64,000 nucleotides of DNA, from assembly GCF_026262505.1 (NCBI RefSeq), contig NC_067203.1, positions 17,892,411 to 17,956,410 of the forward strand, given 5' to 3'. This DNA is from Trichomonas vaginalis G3. Lineage: Eukaryota; Parabasalia; Trichomonadida; Trichomonadidae. Below are positions 1 through 9,785 of this stretch, in pieces. The position numbers and the translations under genes were made by a program. Numbering within the stretch: position 1 is the stretch's first letter; the number at the start of each line of letters is the position of its first letter. The notes under the pieces were generated by a model, which was not told the DNA's origin, did not search any database, and worked only from the letters and a program-made list of their open reading frames with translations.

Positions 1-1449
1 GTTAATACTCAAAATGATATCTTCTTTAATTGTCTTTTGAAAGCAATTTTGACAGGTATAATGACAAGAGGTCATTTCCATTACAAATTATCAAGTGACT
101 ATTATCCAGAACCTTATTGTCAGTTAACGAAAAATGGTGTTCAATTCACAATTCTTACAACACCATATGCTCATCGTCATGGAAAACATTTCTTCGGCCA
201 AGAATGGTTCGTTGGTGATGACAATGTATGCCCATCTGGAATCATCATGGACCCATCATCATATCAAAGACCGAGCACAGCAATCTATGCTCAGGATATT
301 TCATGTCCATTTAGCCTCCAACAAACAGGTGTTCCATTCATAAGATTTACTGAAGTTACAATGGCAATTCTACTTGATTCAGGTAACTTTGAAGTCGATT
401 GGAGATATGGAAAACCATTAATCTATGGTAATAAGGAATATATCAATGGTGAATATAATTTGAATTGGCCTTTAGGACCGCCATATTCAACCCTTCCAAG
501 TTATTATTTCTCTCGTCCAAATGTTACTTTGGATGGTGCTTCATTTGAATTCAAAACATGGGGAGCTCCATCTTCTGACAGTGGAAATTGCTCACAAAGT
601 ATTATCTCGTCCAATTTCCCTGATTATTGCAGTGCTCAATCATATTACAATCCATATAATTATCAAACATTTGGTCTTGAGGAGCTTGGGTATTTACTTT
701 TAAAGGGACAAGATAATTATTGCCCTGATGGAACAGCTACAATTCCAGGCTTGACCTATTATTCTAATGATGACTGCGCAGTTTATCATTGTGCTGATGA
801 TTATCAATCATTCACGTTGCAAATACTTTTGAATCAGGCCACAAAAGAATATGATACATTGAATTGCACACATGATGGACAGACATATACATATGATAAA
901 TGGTACTCAGGCTTCTATCTCACAAGAACGCTTGTTTGTCCACCACCAGAAGCATTCTGCAGAACTTTAGAAGGATATGATAAACTATATCCAAGTAATC
1001 CATTCCAAGATGTTATATTCCCAACTCCAACTCCATTTGCTACACCAAGAATCACACCAAAAGAAACACCAGTTATGACACCAGCATTGACACCAAAGAA
1101 TACTCCTGTCGAAACACCTCGTTTTACTCCAAAGATAACTCCAAAAAGTACTCCATTCAAAACACAGTATCAAACTCCACATAGTACTCCATTCGTAACT
1201 GTATTTGAGACTCCAAGATTAACTGCAAAGGAGACTCCGTTCAAATCACCATTTTTGACAGCAAAAATAACACCATTTTCCACTCCGAAGTTAACACCTC
1301 ATTCAACACCTCATAATACACCAGTGATAACACCAAAAGAAACTCCATTATCAACACCGTGCTCATCAAATATTGAATCTGCACATAAGGAAGTTTATAA
1401 AAAACATAATATGGGAGCTTTTATGGGCTTTGCATACTTTGCGCAATAA
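1..1449 (+). CDS. Leishmanolysin-like (GP63, M8) surface metallopeptidase, 3' part
   Basis: The frame is open from the first base, so this is the 3' part of a gene that starts outside the window. The sequence around 361-450 (FTEVTMAILLDSGNFEVDW, then a GKPLIYGN-type stretch) resembles the conserved block after the active site of M8 leishmanolysins. Further cysteine-rich blocks follow. The HExxH zinc motif would lie upstream and is not visible. From about 1021 to 1370 there is a threonine/proline-rich stalk of TPxxTP repeats, likely heavily glycosylated. The C-terminus is short and shows no obvious membrane anchor, unlike many trichomonad GP63 proteins. Family assignment is moderate; whether it is catalytically competent cannot be judged. 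Confidence 0.62.
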   Translation, partial: VNTQNDIFFNCLLKAILTGIMTRGHFHYKLSSDYYPEPYCQLTKNGVQFTILTTPYAHRHGKHFFGQEWFVGDDNVCPSGIIMDPSSYQRPSTAIYAQDISCPFSLQQTGVPFIRFTEVTMAILLDSGNFEVDWRYGKPLIYGNKEYINGEYNLNWPLGPPYSTLPSYYFSRPNVTLDGASFEFKTWGAPSSDSGNCSQSIISSNFPDYCSAQSYYNPYNYQTFGLEELGYLLLKGQDNYCPDGTATIPGLTYYSNDDCAVYHCADDYQSFTLQILLNQATKEYDTLNCTHDGQTYTYDKWYSGFYLTRTLVCPPPEAFCRTLEGYDKLYPSNPFQDVIFPTPTPFATPRITPKETPVMTPALTPKNTPVETPRFTPKITPKSTPFKTQYQTPHSTPFVTVFETPRLTAKETPFKSPFLTAKITPFSTPKLTPHSTPHNTPVITPKETPLSTPCSSNIESAHKEVYKKHNMGAFMGFAYFAQ

Positions 1450-1711
1450 TTATTACTTAATAAATGTTATAAAAAATCTGTTTGCGTTTATTAATTATTT
1501 TCATTATTTACCCCAATACATATAAGTAATGATATACTCAAAGGAATTCTAATAAATAAGAATAGCGAAGATAAATAGAACTTAAATAAAATAATGATAA
1601 ACTCAAAAGACATGAAATATAATAAAATAAGAAAAAATTATTGACACTTTTTTATTAAAAAAAAGAAATAATAAATATAACATGCTTATAAAATAAAAAA
1701 GAAAAAAAAAC

Positions 1712-4498
1712 TTATTCTTTGTCATCAAGTGGAGGTAATTGATCTTCAGAAGTGAAATAGTTTGGAAGTAAATCAGCATTTTCGATCAAGAAATTAAGCA
1801 AAGCTTCACGAATTTCATTCATTGCTTCAGGAGTATCAGCTCCACCTTTTTCAATCAATTTCTCTAAATTGTTATCAAAGAATCTTCTGAATCTATCATG
1901 TAATATTGCAGCGCACCATTCCTCAGTGAAGTACTCAGCGAAATCGACAATTCTCTTCTGGTCGAATCTCTCAACCATGTTATTCAACAAAACAGCAGGA
2001 AGACCAATGAATTTCGTCCAATCATAGATCATTCCTGTTGCTTCTCCGAGGTACTCGAATGCCTGGATGAAACCAGCTGCATCAACAAAGAACCTGATTG
2101 TTCTTCCAGAGTTAACAGTCTCCAAACATCTGCATTTAGCTGCCGGGAATCCGTTTCTGTAGAAAATTATTGTTCCTGGCAACTGGTACATTTCGGCTCT
2201 TCTCAAAGAGAACTTCGGTAACAAGGAAGGATTCTTCTCTGCAAGCAATGCATCGTCAGAACCGACAATAAGTGGTGGTTCGACGAAATCATCAGTTGGA
2301 TCAACCAATCTCAAAATGACAGCTCCAATTTGTCTGCCGTATTCGGTTTGTGAGATGATTGAGCCGTCATCTTTAGCTCTGTATGGTCTGGAGAACATTG
2401 TGATCGGTCCGGCAGCGAATACCTTTGGATCGTTTGTTCTGAACAATTCATCAATGACAATACCGCCATCGTAAACCAAACTTGACTTTTCGAGAATGTC
2501 TAAGAGCTTCGGAGACACTTCTCTGAAGTCGCAATTTGCAACAGCGGAGTCTCTGATGATTGTTGCGAGTGTTCCTTCGAGTTTGAAACGAGGATTGTGG
2601 GCGATATGTGCGCATCCAGGGTAATGAGACAAAATGTAGTATGCGACTAAGGAATCACCGACAACGGAGACTGGCGGCTTCTTTGTCTCGCAGAATATCT
2701 TGGCCATCCACATATCAGCGGTCTCTCCTTGCTTGGCCGTGAGTAATACAAGGAAATCGTAGTGGAGGTCGATGATCGGAGCGTTCTCGTCGTTCTCCTT
2801 TTGGATGGAGATGGTGGAATCAGGTCTATTGATCGATTTCAGCGAGTGGTCGAAGAATGTTGCTCCATTTAGGAGGTGAACGTGCTGCAACCAGTCCGGC
2901 ATGTATTCCCTGCAGCTGTACGTGTTGACCCAGATGCGTTCGTCGGCTCCTTCGCATACAACGTGCAATGCAGAGAAATGAAGATACGGAACTGATATTA
3001 ATTTGTAGAGAAAACTAGCTACACCTTCTGTATTTCCTACAATGACTATAGAACTGGTGACTTCTTGCTTCGGGTGAAGTGACCATCTCATTGGGAATAA
3101 GTGAAGTGACTCTTCTCTTTCGATATGGACCTGGAATTCTGGGTTTGCAGGTCCCTGGCGGCGCTCGACTGCGAGGAACAGGCGGCCGAGGATGTCTGGG
3201 AAGTAGCCATCCTTGTGGAGCATGTAGATGGACTTGACTTCCCAGATTTCCATGGATCTGACGAGGAAGAATGAGAGGAAGCGCTGGAAAAGAGGGGAAA
3301 TGGTAACATACTTGAGTTGGACAAAACTGTTGCAATGTTTGACGTCAACAAACTCTTCAATGTCCCATTTTGTATGATCTATCGGATTTGGATCTTCGAA
3401 AACGGAGATACCTTGTATAATTTCGTTGACAAGTAGTAAATGGACGTTCTCTGGCTTGGCTTCGCATGCTTTGATGATGTCGACTCTGTTATTAAGTGGT
3501 TCGACGAAATTTTCAAGAAGTGAAGCGTCGTCTGGTGTATATTTGCGAACATTGAGCATGATATCGTTGGCGGCATCACGGTGGCAGAGGTATAAGTTGT
3601 AGCATTGCGTTCCATGGTGAAGAGATGGAACTTTTGTAAGATATGGAGCGAGTGGTGATGGCGGAGAGTTTGTAGGGAACATGATAGCGAAGTAATCGGC
3701 ATCTCTCATGAGAGCAAAGATTGGTTTGATGAAATCACGAGAATGAAGACGATATTTCTCGGCAATGAAGAAAAGACTGATACGAAAAACAGTCTTTGTA
3801 TCATTGAGAATCTTCTGGAATGCAATGAGGTCGTAATCTTGAGCGTGAATTGATAAATCGAAATCTGGTTGAATTAAAACGAAACCAACAGCCAAACCTT
3901 CCTCATCTTCGGCTACAAGACATTTGTATTTCTCTGTGTTCTTAATAATATTGGCAACAAAGAATGGGCCGTTCTTTTCAAGAAGATCTGAAGCTTCTGC
4001 CTCGAAAAGCGGCATAAGATCATCATAATCTTCTACACGAGCTTCTCTGATAACGAGTGGTGGAATGATTATGTCGCGACGACAAACAAGTTTAGGACCT
4101 TCTTGAATAAAGAATGGAACTAAAGGTGTTTCAAGAGGAGCTTCAACATTGATTTCGGTTTCAACCATGTCACATGTTGGTTGACTTTCAAACAATGAAC
4201 GAAGTATTAATCGTGCTGAATCTGAAGCATACTGTGTTTCGGCAAGGAAACATGTTAATTTTAGTTTTTTGTATGAATAAAATGTAGATTGTGGTGGATA
4301 GCTGAACATGGCCATGGCAACTGGAGTTTCCTCTTCGCCTTGTGTCACTGCTGTTAATGTGAGACATGAACTCTCAATCAATTCGGCAATATCTTTAACA
4401 CCATAACGCGAAACAAGAAGATCACCAATACGATCAACAAGTGGCTGGAGTGCTACTGCATCTGATGTAATAGCACGGCGAACAATCAAATCCTCCAT
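1712..4498 (-). CDS. CFAP61: Cilia- and flagella-associated protein 61 (CFAP61/FAP61) homologue
   Basis: This 928-residue protein begins with the VRRAITSDAVAL-type GNAT-like N-terminus of CFAP61. A second acetyltransferase-like block starts near residue 145 (VIREARVEDYDDLMPLF). From about residue 480 there is a Rossmann-like FAD/NAD-binding module (SSIVIVGNTEGVASFLYKL, then VVGDSLVAYYIL and FAAGPITMFSRPYRA). In other flagellates this protein belongs to the calmodulin- and spoke-associated complex at the base of the radial spokes. It is somewhat shorter than vertebrate CFAP61. The start ATG lies just downstream of a TCACTTTT initiator-like motif. Its first 436 bp are duplicated at 6036-6471. 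Confidence 0.82.
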   Translation of the reverse strand: MEDLIVRRAITSDAVALQPLVDRIGDLLVSRYGVKDIAELIESSCLTLTAVTQGEEETPVAMAMFSYPPQSTFYSYKKLKLTCFLAETQYASDSARLILRSLFESQPTCDMVETEINVEAPLETPLVPFFIQEGPKLVCRRDIIIPPLVIREARVEDYDDLMPLFEAEASDLLEKNGPFFVANIIKNTEKYKCLVAEDEEGLAVGFVLIQPDFDLSIHAQDYDLIAFQKILNDTKTVFRISLFFIAEKYRLHSRDFIKPIFALMRDADYFAIMFPTNSPPSPLAPYLTKVPSLHHGTQCYNLYLCHRDAANDIMLNVRKYTPDDASLLENFVEPLNNRVDIIKACEAKPENVHLLLVNEIIQGISVFEDPNPIDHTKWDIEEFVDVKHCNSFVQLKYVTISPLFQRFLSFFLVRSMEIWEVKSIYMLHKDGYFPDILGRLFLAVERRQGPANPEFQVHIEREESLHLFPMRWSLHPKQEVTSSIVIVGNTEGVASFLYKLISVPYLHFSALHVVCEGADERIWVNTYSCREYMPDWLQHVHLLNGATFFDHSLKSINRPDSTISIQKENDENAPIIDLHYDFLVLLTAKQGETADMWMAKIFCETKKPPVSVVGDSLVAYYILSHYPGCAHIAHNPRFKLEGTLATIIRDSAVANCDFREVSPKLLDILEKSSLVYDGGIVIDELFRTNDPKVFAAGPITMFSRPYRAKDDGSIISQTEYGRQIGAVILRLVDPTDDFVEPPLIVGSDDALLAEKNPSLLPKFSLRRAEMYQLPGTIIFYRNGFPAAKCRCLETVNSGRTIRFFVDAAGFIQAFEYLGEATGMIYDWTKFIGLPAVLLNNMVERFDQKRIVDFAEYFTEEWCAAILHDRFRRFFDNNLEKLIEKGGADTPEAMNEIREALLNFLIENADLLPNYFTSEDQLPPLDDKE

Positions 4499-4507
4499 AA
4501 TTTATAA

Positions 4508-5238
4508 CGTGTGGAGAAAAGTGACAAATTCACGTTTAATTTTGTAATTTCAAAAATCATTAAAGATCAGCATTTGTTTTTCAAAACCACTTATATTTCT
4601 CTGATAAAGTTATCCCAAAGCGTTAAATTTTGATTTAATATTTTTTGAGTTTTACGAATTATAGTCTAATATTAACATTATAATAATGTAAACAATGCGT
4701 AAATATCCGAAATATCATTCCAAATACTCATACACGCTATCAAATTTTATTTGATTCAATTTTTTTTCCCCTTCAGAGTTCACTATTGATCCTAATGAAT
4801 GCTATTTTGCATTTAAGTATGATTATTTAGAATAAGACAATATTATCGACTTATATCAAATTTGATATCAAATTCCAGGGCTATCAAATGATATACTCTT
4901 TATTTTTAAGGTTTACCATTGGGACTTATCTGCACATATCCTTTTCTTATATACGACAATTTTTTAAACAAATAATAATATTAAAAAAAAAGATGATAAT
5001 TCCAAGAATATCAATCAGAATGATCAGCATTATCTTGCAACAACCAACTTAGAAAGACTATTCTTCCCCATAAACATTAGAAATATAGTAACAACATCAC
5101 AATTATTGGTATATGAGAATGATTTGAATTGTGAACAAGATTTAATCAATAACGAGAAAATGGAAACATTCTCGGAAAATTTGAAGACTCATAATTAAAA
5201 TTAGAAGTACTCTTTCTACAAAAATTTATCATTAATTT
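4508..5238. other. AT-rich intergenic region
   Basis: About 730 bases between the CFAP61 promoter and the 3' end of the chimeric gene. It has short poly-A and poly-T runs and no convincing coding frame or repeat. Confidence 0.6.
4517..4524 (-). promoter_or_regulatory. Initiator-like motif of the CFAP61 gene
   Basis: On the minus strand this reads TCACTTTT, about 20 bases before the start codon at 4498. It fits the trichomonad initiator consensus TCA-pyrimidine-(T/A)-(T/A), which lies close to start codons. Similar motifs precede the genes at 6462 and 28575. Confidence 0.5.
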
Positions 5239-6462
5239 CTATTGGCGAATACAGTGCTCTTTAATAGCCATCCGCTTTAAAGATTCTTGCTCGTTCGGTG
5301 TAATTCCATCAACTAAATTAGGCCAAAGAGGTCTTAAATATGGTCTGCAGTCGGTAAAAATTCCAGGATCTTTTGACTTTTGGAAGGCAGTTCTACATAT
5401 TGTATATAATATCTCTATGTTATATCTATTCCTCTTTGGAATAGTAATAAGATCAACTGCTCTTTCAAGATTGTTATTACAAACAAATAAAGCATATTTG
5501 GATTGCTCATATGAGAAACCCATATCTGTCATCTCTTTGAGTTTATCTCCGTTGACTTGTCTGTCTAACGCTAATATGAATTTAGAAGAAACACTTGATA
5601 TCAAAATTAAATTTGAGGAAGGAATTGGATATATTGACCCTTCCTGATTTTTGGCAATTTTATCTGCGTTATTATAGATGTAAGAAATTGCTGAGCTAAT
5701 ATCCATTCCTACTGCTTTTACAGCAGCCCTTGCTTGCTCGACAGTAAATCCCATTTGTACAATATCTTTTTCTACTGAAGAAAGGGAAGATCTTGAAGAA
5801 ATGGATGAGCTTGAAGAAAAATTCTGTGCTGTTGATGGTTTTGATTCTTGATTTCTGGTAGTCAACTCTGGGTGATTAATAATATACATAATTCCTGAAA
5901 TTATGTAATCTAGTGTATATTTTATCGCAAGTCTTGCTTGTAGTATAGAAGAAAGAGAGGAATCAGGTTCTGAAAGTGAAATTGAATAAACATGTTGAAA
6001 AGTAAACTTTCTGCATCTGGTGCATGTAATGATTGTGTCGCGACGACAAACAAGTTTAGGACCTTCTTGAATAAAGAATGGAACTAAAGGTGTTTCAAGA
6101 GGAGCTTCAACATTGATTTCGGTTTCAACCATGTCACATGTTGGTTGACTTTCAAACAATGAACGAAGTATTAATCGTGCTGAATCTGAAGCATACTGTG
6201 TTTCGGCAAGGAAACATGTTAATTTTAGTTTTTTGTATGAATAAAATGTAGATTGTGGTGGATAGCTGAACATGGCCATGGCAACTGGAGTTTCCTCTTC
6301 GCCTTGTGTCACTGCTGTTAATGTGAGACATGAACTCTCAATCAATTCGGCAATATCTTTAACACCATAACGCGAAACAAGAAGATCACCAATACGATCA
6401 ACAAGTGGCTGGAGTGCTACTGCATCTGATGTAATAGCACGGCGAACAATCAAATCCTCCAT
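5239..6462 (-). CDS. Chimeric gene: CFAP61 N-terminus fused to UBA-protein C-terminus
   Basis: The first roughly 142 of 407 residues match the CFAP61 protein at 1712-4498 (identical until CRRD). After that the sequence changes completely. From about residue 235 it matches the C-terminal half of the UBA protein at 21046-22824: a UBA-like block (MGFTVEQARAAV), a second UBA-like block (MGFSYEQSKYALF) and the shared tail KSKDPGIFTDC...PYLRPLWP. The DNA of the 5' part (6036-6471) looks identical to 4072-4507, so the copying is recent. The middle (residues about 144-235) looks like degraded UBA-paralogue sequence. The frame is uninterrupted and the donor start codon came with it. Whether it makes a working protein is unknown. 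Confidence 0.8.
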   Translation of the reverse strand: MEDLIVRRAITSDAVALQPLVDRIGDLLVSRYGVKDIAELIESSCLTLTAVTQGEEETPVAMAMFSYPPQSTFYSYKKLKLTCFLAETQYASDSARLILRSLFESQPTCDMVETEINVEAPLETPLVPFFIQEGPKLVCRRDTIITCTRCRKFTFQHVYSISLSEPDSSLSSILQARLAIKYTLDYIISGIMYIINHPELTTRNQESKPSTAQNFSSSSSISSRSSLSSVEKDIVQMGFTVEQARAAVKAVGMDISSAISYIYNNADKIAKNQEGSIYPIPSSNLILISSVSSKFILALDRQVNGDKLKEMTDMGFSYEQSKYALFVCNNNLERAVDLITIPKRNRYNIEILYTICRTAFQKSKDPGIFTDCRPYLRPLWPNLVDGITPNEQESLKRMAIKEHCIRQ

Positions 6463-6476
6463 AATTTATAATGTTT

Positions 6477-6484
6477 AAAAAGTG
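6477..6484 (-). promoter_or_regulatory. Initiator-like motif of the chimeric gene
   Basis: TCACTTTT on the minus strand, 15 bases before the start at 6462. It lies just beyond the identical copied block, so it is either a diverged copied promoter or an independent one. Confidence 0.4.
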
Positions 6485-6755
6485 ACATTGGATTTTCCAA
6501 CTTTTTAAAAAATTGTTGGTTTTTTATTCAATCCATGCATGACATTAGCCTTTTTTTGGATCTATACGAGATTCTATAATATCGATTTAACCGTTCATGT
6601 AATTGACCTTCTGAAAATATTTTATGATTGGTTCAAAAATTTGAATGGTAAATGTACAGTCAACTCAGAAAGAAGCTCTATTTTAACTCGTAAGTTTGAT
6701 ATGAAGAGAGGACTTTAAAAAATCTCTCGAAATTTTAACAACTTTATAAGGTAGT

Positions 6756-6838
6756 CACAAAATCTAAGTAGTGAGGCTCTCAAAAATTGAACCGTACTCC
6801 ATACAAAATTTGTGTACCCTCACTACTTAGATTTTGTG
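6756..6838. repeat. Perfect 21-bp inverted repeat (foldback)
   Basis: The arms 6756-6776 and 6818-6838 are perfect reverse complements (CACAAAATCTAAG... / ...CTTAGATTTTGTG) separated by 41 bases. A single related half-site occurs near 7720 (tctagattttgtga). It may be a small foldback element or the ends of a short MITE. Confidence 0.7.
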
Positions 6839-8004
6839 GCCTTCAATTGAGAGGTTAGTTTTGATAGAGCAAGTTATAAAATTAAAAGGGAAAAATAAAT
6901 AAAATTTAAACATTTAATTATATATAATGTAAGGAGTGTAATTCCAAATTTTCTAAAAACTATTCAAATTTGAGCATTTTTTGGAAATAGTAAATCTAAT
7001 ATGTACATCTAATAACAACATGATTCATCACATTTTCAAGCTCTGCAGTCAATTTTTTGAAATTTGATTGAAATAAATGTAGCAAAAATTACATTTCATT
7101 AGGGAATATATGAGTTTCTCTGGAAACAGGCTGATAAATTTTAAATTTTGTCCAATCAACATGAATGCATTGAGAAATTTGGATTGATTTTCTGGTAGAA
7201 TCTGGAACAATTCAACCATGTATAAATGGATCATGTAATCATCATGAAATGTTAGTGTTAGAGTTCAAAAGAAACAGAATGAGTGGAAATCAAACACAAT
7301 CTGAATAATTTTAAACGTATACAATCTTTAAGTTTGTATTTTGAATTCTACATATATGATTGTGTAATTCGTTCTTTCAAATTTTCGGATTCAGGCATGT
7401 TTTGATAAAATTCATTCCCAAAAACGTCAATTAACAATTAAATTTAGTGTATTTTAAATATATATACGTATTATATTTTATAAATTATATTAAATTCGCA
7501 AAATTTTAAGTTTTAAACAAAAATAAAAAATGTTCAAAATATGAAATTATGCATAGGATATTAAAATTTACATGTTAGCAATTTTTTTGAATTGCTTTCA
7601 ATTTTCATATTGAAATTTTTAAGATTTTTTTTCTGAAATAATAAGCAAGAATATCAACCTAAATAATATTAAATTCCATGCGTTAATTTCCCCTCAAAAG
7701 TCATTGACCGCCTCTCAATCTAGATTTTGTGAATACTTTAGAAAAAAAATCTTTGAAAAATTGGAAAAATTAATCTCTCATTCTTTGAAGAAGAAATGAC
7801 GGATTTCTTTTTTCTTTTACAGTTTTTCATCAGTCAATGGTAAATTTTTTGGATATTTCTTTCAATTTTTCCAGATTTTGACACATCCAAATTTTTTAAT
7901 TGCAAAAAAGTATAGCATTAATATAAGGTAGTAGGTGGTAAGGTTGCAAAAAGTGGGTTAGTTTACAAATGCCGGCATGTGATATGAAATGAAAACGATT
8001 AAAA
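6839..8004. other. AT-rich intergenic region without genes
   Basis: About 1.2 kb of AT-rich sequence. Open frames here are short and low in complexity. I see no gene. Confidence 0.6.
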
Positions 8005-8006
8005 TA

Positions 8007-9057
8007 AGGGTTTCGTTTTGCTAAAATTGTCACTTTTATAGCATATTTGTTTTTGGATGTTTTGCGAAACCAAAAAACAAAACTATGATATACAATGTGT
8101 GTGTAAAGAAAATACTTTATTTACTAGTTAAAAAATCATTTGGTATTGATCAAGTTATTTTTTCTGGATAAGATATTATATGGATAATTGGATAGAAAAT
8201 ACAATTATATAATCTTGTTACCTGGTTTAATTAAGCTAATTGTCACATCGAAAACTTGTAATTTTTTATGAATTTCAGATTTTCTTTTCATTACTGCTTT
8301 TCTTTAATAGGTCAAGTTCTTATTTACGTTATAAAGTATGATATTTACAAATATCAAGTTATCATGTTTTTTGAGAATTATTGAGAAACAAACAAAAATG
8401 AAAAAGATAGGAATAGCAATGAATAGTGATGTGGGTATAGAAAATGTAAGAGATATGAATGCAAAGCAATCAGTATTTAGGATATTGACCATAGATTTCG
8501 AAAAAAAATGCTGCATATTGAGCGAAAACTATGATTATATTATAAGGCTGTCATTTAAAGCATAATGAAACTATTCCCTTTTCATTTTAATCGAATAAGA
8601 TAGTAAAGATTTTTGAATTAGCTAGAACTGATGAGATGTTTTCACAAATCAGATTTTTAATCTCTATAATGCATAATTCACTCAATATCTCAATTTTGAT
8701 ATGCGAGATATTTTTGCTATCGTTTCGCAATTTTGACACAATAGCAAGAGGGTTCTATAAGCATTATTATCAACGTAGAATCTGAATATCATATCAGAAA
8801 ATGTCGCAAATCTGACATTTACCCGACCAATAGCAAAAATAATTGAATACTTTTCGCAAAACTTTAAAAATCGATAAAAATATGAAATATAGATATTAAA
8901 GAGACTTTTTATATAATATTCATAAAGATTTTCCAAAAATATAATACCGCAAAATTAAAAAAGTGACGTCTTGAGTGGAGTCAAAGGTCGAAATTAGCTA
9001 ATTTTGTTTTTTTAGCGAAATTGCGTATTGTACGTTTTTTTCACAAAACGAAACCCT
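8007..9057 (+). mobile_element. Non-autonomous TA-flanked DNA transposon, copy A (1051 bp)
   Basis: The element begins AGGGTTTCGTTTTGC and ends with its near reverse complement (CAAAACGAAACCCT), with a TA on each side (8005-8006 and 9058-9059). This is the pattern of Tc1/mariner-type insertions. The copy at 23641-24691 has the same length, is almost identical and lies in reverse orientation. There is no transposase. The best internal frame (8338-8565, 75 residues, starting MIFTNIKLSCFLR) is also partly present in the other copy but ends differently, so it is probably not a real gene. Confidence 0.82.
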
Positions 9058-9151
9058 TAATTAAAACGGTTACTATAATAAGAATATATCAGATCTGATA
9101 TTAAAAATGAGAATTGAGATTTAGTGAGAGACCTTTCAATAAAATCTTTGC

Positions 9152-9511
9152 ATGGATGAATTTAAAGAATCCACAACACCAAGCGAAAATACAACATTTA
9201 CTTTAGTCAGTGAAGATCTTAAAGTAGAAAACAATGATGATTATATTCCAAAAACAGATTTAGATCCATTTCAGGATTATTTTCAACTTGTTGAGTTCTT
9301 TAATCAAAATATGATTGATGAAATGCTTGACAACCTAAAGAATATATACATATTTTCAAACCAAAACAATATATTATCGATTTCAAATTTTAATATTCCA
9401 ACGTTCACTGAAACTTTCGTTCAAATAGCAATAAGATGTGATGACAACTTCTTTTCATATTCATTGCTTATTCTTCAGAATGTCATCAAATATTCAAAAG
9501 AAGATCAATAG
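9152..9511 (+). CDS. Small hypothetical protein (119 aa)
   Basis: An acidic, asparagine-rich open frame. The second half (from about DYFQLVEFFNQNMIDEML) looks helical, as in the start of a HEAT-type protein. It ends at the foot of a hairpin, so it could be the truncated head of a longer gene. I do not recognise the family. Confidence 0.4.
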   Translation: MDEFKESTTPSENTTFTLVSEDLKVENNDDYIPKTDLDPFQDYFQLVEFFNQNMIDEMLDNLKNIYIFSNQNNILSISNFNIPTFTETFVQIAIRCDDNFFSYSLLILQNVIKYSKEDQ

Positions 9512-9640
9512 GTTTGACACTTTTTACGGGCTTATAAAATAAGCCCGAAAAAAGTATCAGAACCTATTAAAATATGTATTCACACTTTTTATCGGCTTGA
9601 AGTTTCTCAGAAAAAGTGTGAAACATATTTTGAATATGAA
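9508..9640. repeat. Consecutive hairpins after the 119-aa frame
   Basis: First hairpin: a perfect CGGGCTTAT / ATAAGCCCG stem (9527-9547) extended on both sides by imperfect arms (AATAGGTT ... AACCTATT). Second hairpin: CACACTTTTT / AAAAAGTGTG, flanked by ATATGT / ACATAT. They could be transcript 3'-end structures or a foldback element. Confidence 0.6.
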
Positions 9641-9785
9641 TCTTCAATAGAACCAATGTTATATGGGCGTAAAGTACGCCATTAAAACATTTTATGAATT
9701 AATCTATTATAAAGCTCATAATGACAACAAAAAAACTTTTTTTATGATTAAAAAAAAGACACACTTTTGAAACATTTATTATACA

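Noticed and set aside
8338-8565. Conserved 75-aa gene in the 1051-bp element
   Set aside because: The other copy has changed frame near both ends, so it is probably not under selection.
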